A stretch of DNA of 12,507 nucleotides from the NCBI GenBank assembly GCA_023429265.1, contig JAEYVS010000057.1, positions 1 to 12,507 of the forward strand, in the 5' to 3' direction. This stretch comes from Bacteroidota bacterium (GTDB lineage: Bacteria; Bacteroidota; Ignavibacteria; Tepidaquicellales; Tepidaquicellaceae). The notes under the pieces were generated by a model that did no database searches, was not told the DNA's origin, and worked only from the letters and a program-made list of their open reading frames with translations. The translations under genes and the position numbers were made by a program. The first letter of the stretch is position 1, and every line of letters begins with the position of its first letter. Positions 7,620-12,507 of this stretch are shown piece after piece.

Positions 7620-7671
7620 AAAAAAAGGCGAAGTCGTCCCGATAAATTGAGGACAAGCTGTGACTTCGCCT
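7620..7671 (-). terminator. Intrinsic terminator with nested stem
   Basis: A perfect 10-bp stem (7626-7635 with 7662-7671) encloses a second 4-bp stem (GTCC 7636-7639 with GGAC 7651-7654). On the minus strand it is followed by a run of T (complement of the A-run 7620-7626). It starts about 20 bases past the stop of the 289-aa gene and should end its transcript. Confidence 0.85.
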
Positions 7672-7692
7672 GCATATTCTGGTTGCACTTTG

Positions 7693-7962
7693 CTATTTAA
7701 CAAGCAGCATTTTCTTAGTTTCCTTAAAGTTCTCTGTTTCTAAAGTGTAGAAATATATTCCGCTCGAGAAAGCTGAGCCTTGGAATGTGTATTCATATAC
7801 TCCGGCATTGAGCTCTGAATTTACAATATTCGCTACTTCCCTGCCAAGTACATCATAGACTTTTAGAGATACCTTTGCATTCTGAGGTATATCAAATTTT
7901 ATCTTAGTTGTTGGATTGAAAGGATTCGGGTAATTCTGCTGTAAAGAGAATTTATCGGGGAT
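7693..7962. repeat. Direct repeat copy A: sorting-domain DNA
   Basis: This 270-base block aligns without gaps to 8690-8959, with 25 mismatches by my hand count (about 91% identity). Only one mismatch falls in the first 72 bases. It encodes the T9SS sorting domain of the 289-aa protein. Confidence 0.85.
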
Positions 7963-8562
7963 TGAAGATGATAATTGATTAATCGAGACTATGTCACCAT
8001 ATGTGACACCATCAATAACTGCTCCTGTGAGTGTTAATACGTATTGATATCCCTCAGATCCTTTAAAACCAAAAAATTCCATATACGTCTCAACCTGTCC
8101 GTCTATATGAACCGGATACTCCATCAAAGAGATAAATGGAATACTTTGCACACCTAAATAATTTTGGCGCACACCCTTATTGGTTACAATTCTTGGACTA
8201 CAGGATTGAAATACCGAACCTGAATCCAGCATAAAATTAGCTTTGATCGTATTTCCATTAGAATCAGCAGTGCTACAAGAGGGATTGTAAACAAACCATT
8301 TCAAATTCTGAGTATTAATGAATTCATATGAATATGAAACGATTCCACCGGTATTCACATTTTTAATTTTGAAATAATTTAATCCATTGCTTAGCAGTGT
8401 GTCGGATACCACTTCTTTTGTTTCATACTGATTTTGCCCTCCAAAATTGAAGTAAGTATACTGAAAGTAATTTCCAACTTTCAGAGGATTCTGAAAAGAA
8501 TAACTTAAATCACTACCCAGAGAAATTATCATTAAAAGAATTAGTAAATAATATCTTTTCAT
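7693..8562 (-). CDS. Secreted protein of unknown function with T9SS sorting domain
   Basis: This 289-aa protein has a signal peptide ('YYLLILLMIISLGSDLSYSF') and a ~185-residue central region that starts 'NPLKVGNYFQYTYFNFGG'. That opening resembles others seen in Ignavibacteria-type exported proteins ('L.VGN.W.Y'), but I do not recognise a named family. Two cysteines ('NPSCSTAD' and 'FQSCSPR') could form a disulfide. Residues ~206-289 are a type A T9SS sorting domain ('LQQNYPNPFNPTTKIKFDI', 'VYDVLGREVANIVN', 'SSGIYFYTLE', 'TKKMLLVK'). The DNA for this domain is about 91% identical to that of the neighbouring 988-aa gene. The gene lies between two strong terminators and so appears to be transcribed alone, from a promoter about 20-50 bases upstream of its ATG. 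It is surface-exposed or released. Confidence 0.88.
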   Translation of the reverse strand: MKRYYLLILLMIISLGSDLSYSFQNPLKVGNYFQYTYFNFGGQNQYETKEVVSDTLLSNGLNYFKIKNVNTGGIVSYSYEFINTQNLKWFVYNPSCSTADSNGNTIKANFMLDSGSVFQSCSPRIVTNKGVRQNYLGVQSIPFISLMEYPVHIDGQVETYMEFFGFKGSEGYQYVLTLTGAVIDGVTYGDIVSINQLSSSIPDKFSLQQNYPNPFNPTTKIKFDIPQNAKVSLKVYDVLGREVANIVNSELNAGVYEYTFQGSAFSSGIYFYTLETENFKETKKMLLVK

Positions 8563-8584
8563 AGCAATAAATTTTATTTACTAA

Positions 8585-8613
8585 AAAATAACATACTCAT
8601 TTAACAATTTCAA
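8585..8613 (-). promoter_or_regulatory. Possible sigma-70-like promoter for the 289-aa gene
   Basis: On the minus strand TTGAAA (8608-8613) is followed by a 17-base spacer and TATTTT (8585-8590). The predicted leader is about 16 bases before the ATG at 8562. The position directly after the upstream gene's terminator supports an independent promoter here, but both boxes are imperfect in AT-rich DNA. Confidence 0.4.
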
Positions 8614-8621
8614 TAGGCTAT

Positions 8622-8650
8622 AAAAAAAGCGGGATAAAACCCGCTTTTTT
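8622..8650. terminator. Strong intrinsic terminator after the 988-aa gene
   Basis: A perfect stem, GCGGG (8629-8633) with CCCGC (8640-8644), is extended by six A-T pairs on each side and closes a six-base ATAAAA loop. The flanking A-run and T-run make it symmetrical, so it could work in both directions. It lies 40 bases past the stop of the 988-aa gene and insulates it from the 289-aa gene. Confidence 0.92.
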
Positions 8651-8689
8651 ATCAAAATTAAATTTATTTCAACACAAATATACGACCCG

Positions 8690-8959
8690 CTATTTAACAA
8701 GCAGCATTTTCTTGGTTTCCTTAAAGTTCTCTGTTTCTAAAGTGTAGAAATATATTCCGCTTGAGAAAGCTGAACCTTCGAATGTATATTCATATACTCC
8801 GGCAATAAGCTGTGAGTTAACAAGGTTAGCTACTTCCCTGCCGAGTACGTCATACACTTTTAGAGATACCTTCGCATTCTGAGGAATGTCAAATTTTATC
8901 TTAGTCGTTGGGTTGAATGGGTTCGGGTAATTCTGCTGTAAAGAAAATTTATCCGGGAT
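8690..8959. repeat. Direct repeat copy B: sorting-domain DNA
   Basis: This is the partner of 7693-7962, in the same orientation with an offset of 997 bases. It encodes the sorting domain of the 988-aa protein. The two genes show no resemblance upstream of this block, so the repeat is confined to the sorting domain. Confidence 0.85.
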
Positions 8960-11656
8960 AACATTAGAGATAGTCTGGATACCTACGGTTCCGTCCGGAC
9001 CTCCAGAGAAGCAAATTACTTTGCCATCCCGAGAGCCCGCGACAAATTCGTTGCTGTTATTGTCATCCACATCACCAAGAGAAGCTATCCTGTCACCACG
9101 CTGATTAATGCCTGCACCAAGCGAGTATTCAAATAATACCGCTCCTTTTGAACCATCCAGTACGATCACCTTTGGAGGGTTTTGCATAATAACCGCAACA
9201 TCAGCAATTGAATCCCCATTTACATCGCCGATATTATCGATACCCCTGGAATATGAAGCAGACGGAGAGTACGACCATTGTACTGAATCGGTTTTGATGT
9301 CGATCCTGTGAATGGTCTGGGGACCTGAAGAAATAACTTCATCGAAACCATTACCATCGAGGTCAGGGAAAAATGCCATATTACCGTTATTACCCTGTCC
9401 AAGGTCTTTTGTCCATAACTCTGCTCCTGCATCCCCTGTTACAGCAAATAAGAAACCGCTCCCAAATGATTGTGTATAATAACCCATCACATCTTTAATA
9501 CCATCATTATTGAGATCGGGAACCTGTCTCATACACCATACTGCTCCGAGCACCGGATAGCTCCACGCGCTAACACCTGAGCTATTAAATCCATTAACAA
9601 GATATGGAGGACCGTCATTGCCCAGTGAAATTGCACCGCCAAAATCCGTTGCTACGATATCATAAGTAAAACCTGCTGTCTGGGTGACATTAAAAATTTC
9701 GGTTCCATTAAGGCCGTTAACACAAATAGCTGCATGCCTGCCTCCATTTTGAGTACCGCTTGCAGAGATCAAAACATCCATTTTGCCATCATTATTATAA
9801 TCCCTGTCTGTTCTGATACCCATTATATCACCATCATCGGTGGTGGAAGGATTTCCGTATTCCCAGATCTTCTGACCGGACCGTCCTGAGATGGCATATA
9901 CCATTTCATTTCCTCCGGCGCATCCTATTATGACATCCATTATTCCATCTCCATCGATGTCAGGGATTGTCTGCATTGCGTCCTGCCAGTCGACAGAGCC
10001 CGTATTTATTGTTCCAAAGTGAGTATTATATATCCATAAAATATCTGCCGTTACTGAAGAATTACCATTATAACAAATAGTGTGGTAATTCTCAGTGGAG
10101 ACAAGAATATCATCTACACCGTCTCCATTCACATCAGAGATCTTTTTCATGCTCATTGGCTGGATGTCATTGAAGCTTGTGTTTGGATTGGCAGGATTAA
10201 TTCCCTGCCACATAATATCACCCAGCTGTGTAACCGCCGCATTTCCTGTTCCTGAAATATTGAAAGTATATGTTGGAGTGTTTGAAGCATTTGACTGGAT
10301 AGTAACAACATCCGAGAACGCGCCAACGGCATTAGGATTAAACCAGATCCTGAAGGAAGCCTTTTCTAATGGGTTAATACTTACCGGAAAATTAACACCA
10401 ACCGTATCAAAATAAAATCTTGCAGTTCCGGTGCTTATGGAATTAATTTGTAAAGCAGAGACACCCTGGTTTTCAATCTCAAATATATAACCGCATAATG
10501 AATTTACTCTGCGGCTGCTATAATCATAGCTTGAAACAGTTGAGATATGTCCTCCTGCATTAACGCCTACACCTCTAAGACCAATAGTTTCTACAGGCTG
10601 TCCTACATCATTGCTTGATATCTGCAATGTGCCGGGTGTATTACCAAAAGCAGTCGGTGAGAAAGTAACAGTGTAAGCCGCATTCGATGAGGGAGCAATC
10701 GTATCAGGTAATGAATTTGGATTAATGGTAAATGCCGGGTTTGACATATTAAAATTCGTAATTATCAAAGGAGCATTACCGTTATTTGTAATAGTCAGAG
10801 GGAGATTGGATGACTGTCCAATCACCACATTTCCATAAGATAATGAATCAGCAGAAACACTAATTATGGCGTTTCCCGAACCTCCGAGTTCGTACTTATA
10901 CAATGTTCTTGATGTTACCGCGCCAACTCCCTGCGCAATGTGCCAGAGATATTCACCGTCCCAGTGCAATCCCCTGGGGTCGCAGCTTCCATCAGGATCA
11001 GGAGCAGGGAATGAGAATATCGTATCACCGAGTGAAATGCTATATGCGTAAATCCTCTCAGGTTCGGACTGGAAATTATCATTTACATAAAATATAGTAT
11101 CGCCCTTTACGGTAATGCCCTGAGGCTGTTTACCTCTAAGAGGAATGGTATCTGTAATGGCTTTAGTAGTGAGGTCAATTTTATATGCATATGAGTAAGG
11201 ATACACAGTATAATCAGGGAAATATACACAGAACCACATATCATTTCCGCGTATGTCGATACCGCCAAGGCCTATAGTAGAACTTCCACCAATTGAAGGA
11301 ATGGTTATCGAGTCAACGACAGCTCCGGAAAGATCAATTTTATAAAATCTTCTTGTTGTTCCGCCGGCTGCTCTCGCAACCCAGAACCCTGAGCCGTCCC
11401 AGTCGAGACCGTGATTGAAATTTATAGTAGGCGGTGGTGTGACAGCAATGCCGTGCACCGTACCTGTTTTAGAAACTTTGTATATTGCACCGCTATTATC
11501 GGTAGCAACAAACAATGTATCATTTAATTCTGTAATTCCCCAGAAGGAATTATATTGAGGATCGCTGGGAAAAGGATAAGTATTAATCAATGTCTGCGAA
11601 TAACCTGCAGAAACAAACAAACTCCAGATTAGAAAAGACTTTAGTATAAACTTCAT
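8690..11656 (-). CDS. Large multidomain secreted propeller protein with ASH-type domains and T9SS sorting domain
   Basis: This 988-aa protein has a signal peptide (1 to ~20, 'FLIWSLFVSAGYSQ'). It has an N-terminal propeller-like region (~21-260) with repeats such as 'GLDWDGSGFWVA', 'YKIDLTTKAITDTI' and 'GLHWDGEYLWHIA'. Two Ig-like domains of the choice-of-anchor D/ASH type follow: ~262-365 ('LSYGNVVIGQSSNLPLTITN...TFSPTAFG') and ~366-475 ('FNPNAVGAFSDVVTIQSNA'). A seven-repeat FG-GAP/PQQ-like propeller (~476-890) has loops DVNGDGVDD, DIDGDGIMD, DYNNDGKMD, DLNNDGIKD, DLDGNGFDE, DVNGDSIAD and DVDDNNSNE. A type A T9SS sorting domain occupies ~905-988. The ATG at 11656 has AGGAGG six bases upstream. 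It is paralogous to the 531-aa protein over the second propeller. It is probably a surface adhesin or binding protein; the ligand is unknown. Confidence 0.92.
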   Translation of the reverse strand: MKFILKSFLIWSLFVSAGYSQTLINTYPFPSDPQYNSFWGITELNDTLFVATDNSGAIYKVSKTGTVHGIAVTPPPTINFNHGLDWDGSGFWVARAAGGTTRRFYKIDLSGAVVDSITIPSIGGSSTIGLGGIDIRGNDMWFCVYFPDYTVYPYSYAYKIDLTTKAITDTIPLRGKQPQGITVKGDTIFYVNDNFQSEPERIYAYSISLGDTIFSFPAPDPDGSCDPRGLHWDGEYLWHIAQGVGAVTSRTLYKYELGGSGNAIISVSADSLSYGNVVIGQSSNLPLTITNNGNAPLIITNFNMSNPAFTINPNSLPDTIAPSSNAAYTVTFSPTAFGNTPGTLQISSNDVGQPVETIGLRGVGVNAGGHISTVSSYDYSSRRVNSLCGYIFEIENQGVSALQINSISTGTARFYFDTVGVNFPVSINPLEKASFRIWFNPNAVGAFSDVVTIQSNASNTPTYTFNISGTGNAAVTQLGDIMWQGINPANPNTSFNDIQPMSMKKISDVNGDGVDDILVSTENYHTICYNGNSSVTADILWIYNTHFGTINTGSVDWQDAMQTIPDIDGDGIMDVIIGCAGGNEMVYAISGRSGQKIWEYGNPSTTDDGDIMGIRTDRDYNNDGKMDVLISASGTQNGGRHAAICVNGLNGTEIFNVTQTAGFTYDIVATDFGGAISLGNDGPPYLVNGFNSSGVSAWSYPVLGAVWCMRQVPDLNNDGIKDVMGYYTQSFGSGFLFAVTGDAGAELWTKDLGQGNNGNMAFFPDLDGNGFDEVISSGPQTIHRIDIKTDSVQWSYSPSASYSRGIDNIGDVNGDSIADVAVIMQNPPKVIVLDGSKGAVLFEYSLGAGINQRGDRIASLGDVDDNNSNEFVAGSRDGKVICFSGGPDGTVGIQTISNVIPDKFSLQQNYPNPFNPTTKIKFDIPQNAKVSLKVYDVLGREVANLVNSQLIAGVYEYTFEGSAFSSGIYFYTLETENFKETKKMLLVK

Positions 11657-11662
11657 CTACAT

Positions 11663-11668
11663 CCTCCT
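11663..11668 (-). promoter_or_regulatory. Shine-Dalgarno AGGAGG for the 988-aa gene
   Basis: AGGAGG on the minus strand ends six bases before the ATG at 11654-11656. It supports that start codon ahead of the signal peptide. Confidence 0.75.
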
Positions 11669-11719
11669 GAATGCTTTTAACGCAATTATTGAATTATCTT
11701 TATTGAAAAAATATGTTAA

Positions 11720-11725
11720 TATAAT
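11720..11725 (+). promoter_or_regulatory. Possible -10 box for the right-edge gene
   Basis: A perfect TATAAT lies 29 bases before the TTG start at 11755, giving a short leader. No good -35 is present: the 17-base position reads TCTTTA. The 98-base gap between the divergent 988-aa gene and this gene is AT-rich, so the match may be chance. Confidence 0.3.
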
Positions 11726-11754
11726 GTTAAATATTGGAATAAAATAAAAGACAT

Positions 11755-12507
11755 TTGATACGGATTATTCTAATTCTCATTTTTACCACACTTACGGCAA
11801 ATCCCCTGTTTTCACAGCAGAATAGCAGTATTCTCGAAGATGCCATCCGGTACCGTGGATTGACCCCTGAAGACATTACGATTCCAATAAACTTTTCCGA
11901 TACCACAGCCACAAACAACAGCCGGCTGCTGCTTCCAATTGTAGAAAGAATGATGAAAAATCCGCTGCAGTATGATGGGTGGGTAGATAGTGTGGGGGAA
12001 GTAATGAATTTTAACTTAGGAGGATTAACAAATTATTTCTTTTCTATTCAAGGTTATATCTTTTTCCCAATAACAGGATTTGGCTTTCCAGCTTTATATA
12101 TTGATACAAAACGAGATAATCCAACTGAGAAGGTTCCTTATATTGATTTCCTCAGAGGTGTAATGTTAAGAAAAGTGGAAACAGAGAATAACTATACTCT
12201 AAAACTAATTGCCAAATTAAATCGAGAAGAAAAAGCATTTTTAAAAGAAAACATCTTATCAATTATTTCCGAAGATAATTATTCAATTGAAGGTTATACC
12301 TCTGATGTTTTCAAATATAACTTGGTAAGAGACTCGTCTACTGCTATTTCAAAATATACAATGGACTTATTGAGCAAATTAACATTTAACAAATCGCTCA
12401 AAAACAATATATACGAAAATTCAATAGAAAATATTTCTGACATTTACGGATTGTATAGATACATCATAATGAATAAGGAAAAAATTAAAAATTTTAGCAC
12501 CGAAAAC
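11755..12507 (+). CDS. Secreted protein of unknown function, 3' end missing
   Basis: One frame stays open from TTG at 11755-11757 to the window end, giving 251 codons without a stop. A TAA lies in frame at 11740-11742 and no ATG precedes the hydrophobic start, so TTG is the likely start. The protein begins with a signal peptide ('MIRIILILIFTTLTANPLFS', then 'QQ'). A segment 'SSILEDAIRYRGLTPEDITI' follows, then 'SRLLLPIVERMMKNPLQ', and later a Lys/Asn/Ile-rich, largely helical-looking part. I recognise no family. GC content drops from roughly 45-50% (11821-11940, hand count) to about 27-30% (12181-12240 and 12301-12360). It is divergent from the 988-aa gene. The lack of frame breaks, the signal peptide and the stop just upstream make it a real gene. 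Confidence 0.8.
   Translation, partial: MIRIILILIFTTLTANPLFSQQNSSILEDAIRYRGLTPEDITIPINFSDTTATNNSRLLLPIVERMMKNPLQYDGWVDSVGEVMNFNLGGLTNYFFSIQGYIFFPITGFGFPALYIDTKRDNPTEKVPYIDFLRGVMLRKVETENNYTLKLIAKLNREEKAFLKENILSIISEDNYSIEGYTSDVFKYNLVRDSSTAISKYTMDLLSKLTFNKSLKNNIYENSIENISDIYGLYRYIIMNKEKIKNFSTEN

Noticed and set aside
7626..7671. Nested hairpin considered as a riboswitch or small RNA
   Set aside because: It lies just after a stop codon, and on the minus strand it is followed by a T-run, so a terminator explains it.
8690..11656. Asp-rich loops in the long protein read as dockerin repeats of a cellulosome
   Set aside because: The loops are spaced along a propeller and alternate with PQQ-like strands; there is no paired 22-residue dockerin unit, and export is by a T9SS domain.
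11727..11918. Minus-strand open frame of 63 codons in the 988-aa gene's upstream region
   Set aside because: It lies opposite the right-edge plus-strand gene, which has a signal peptide, an open frame of 251 codons and a consistent coding pattern. The minus frame has no recognisable features.
1..12507. CRISPR array, tRNA, rRNA, transposase or integrase
   Set aside because: No regularly spaced repeats, no cloverleaf or rRNA-like sequence, and no recombinase or transposase motif was seen on either strand.

Overview
The window looks like chromosomal DNA from the Bacteroidota/Ignavibacteriota/Chlorobiota lineage, and most resembles Ignavibacteria. Four secreted proteins end in the type A C-terminal sorting domain of the type IX secretion system (T9SS), with a 'QNYPNPFNP' motif and a 'GxYxYxL...KKML..K' tail. 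Several other products are small signal-peptide proteins with beta-strand-rich bodies, as expected of outer-membrane proteins. No T9SS machinery gene, RNA gene, CRISPR array or transposase is visible. Taxonomy is inferred from these protein signatures only.

Layout. Bases 1-491 (+) hold the 3' end of an arylsulfotransferase-like secreted protein, which converges on a shared terminator. A minus-strand run from about 4233 down to 550 encodes a small outer-membrane-type protein, the tRNA-modifying enzyme MiaA, and a 682-aa protein with a CBM9-like N-terminus and a probable DUF5916-type beta-barrel. Next comes a 531-aa secreted FG-GAP/PQQ-like propeller protein (4411-6006, minus). A 346-base gene-free gap separates it from a two-gene unit: a 199-aa outer-membrane protein (6896-7495) overlapping by ATGA a second barrel-type gene (6353-6899) that carries a frameshift. 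Bases 7693-8562 hold a 289-aa T9SS cargo of unknown function, and 8690-11656 a 988-aa multidomain T9SS cargo whose C-terminal half is paralogous to the 531-aa protein. Both of these genes are followed by strong hairpin terminators. At the right edge a divergent plus-strand gene starts at about 11755 with a TTG codon and runs off the window.

How it fits together. Most genes encode cell-envelope or exported products; MiaA is the only clear housekeeping enzyme. The most informative observations are these: a frameshifted gene whose downstream frame restores full-length similarity to an intact paralog 2.5 kb away; two seven-repeat propeller paralogs that differ by a large N-terminal extension; about 91% identical DNA encoding the sorting domains of neighbouring genes, with a shorter identical block that crosses a stop codon; and a marked GC drop inside the right-edge gene. 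I see no convincing new defence or mobile system.
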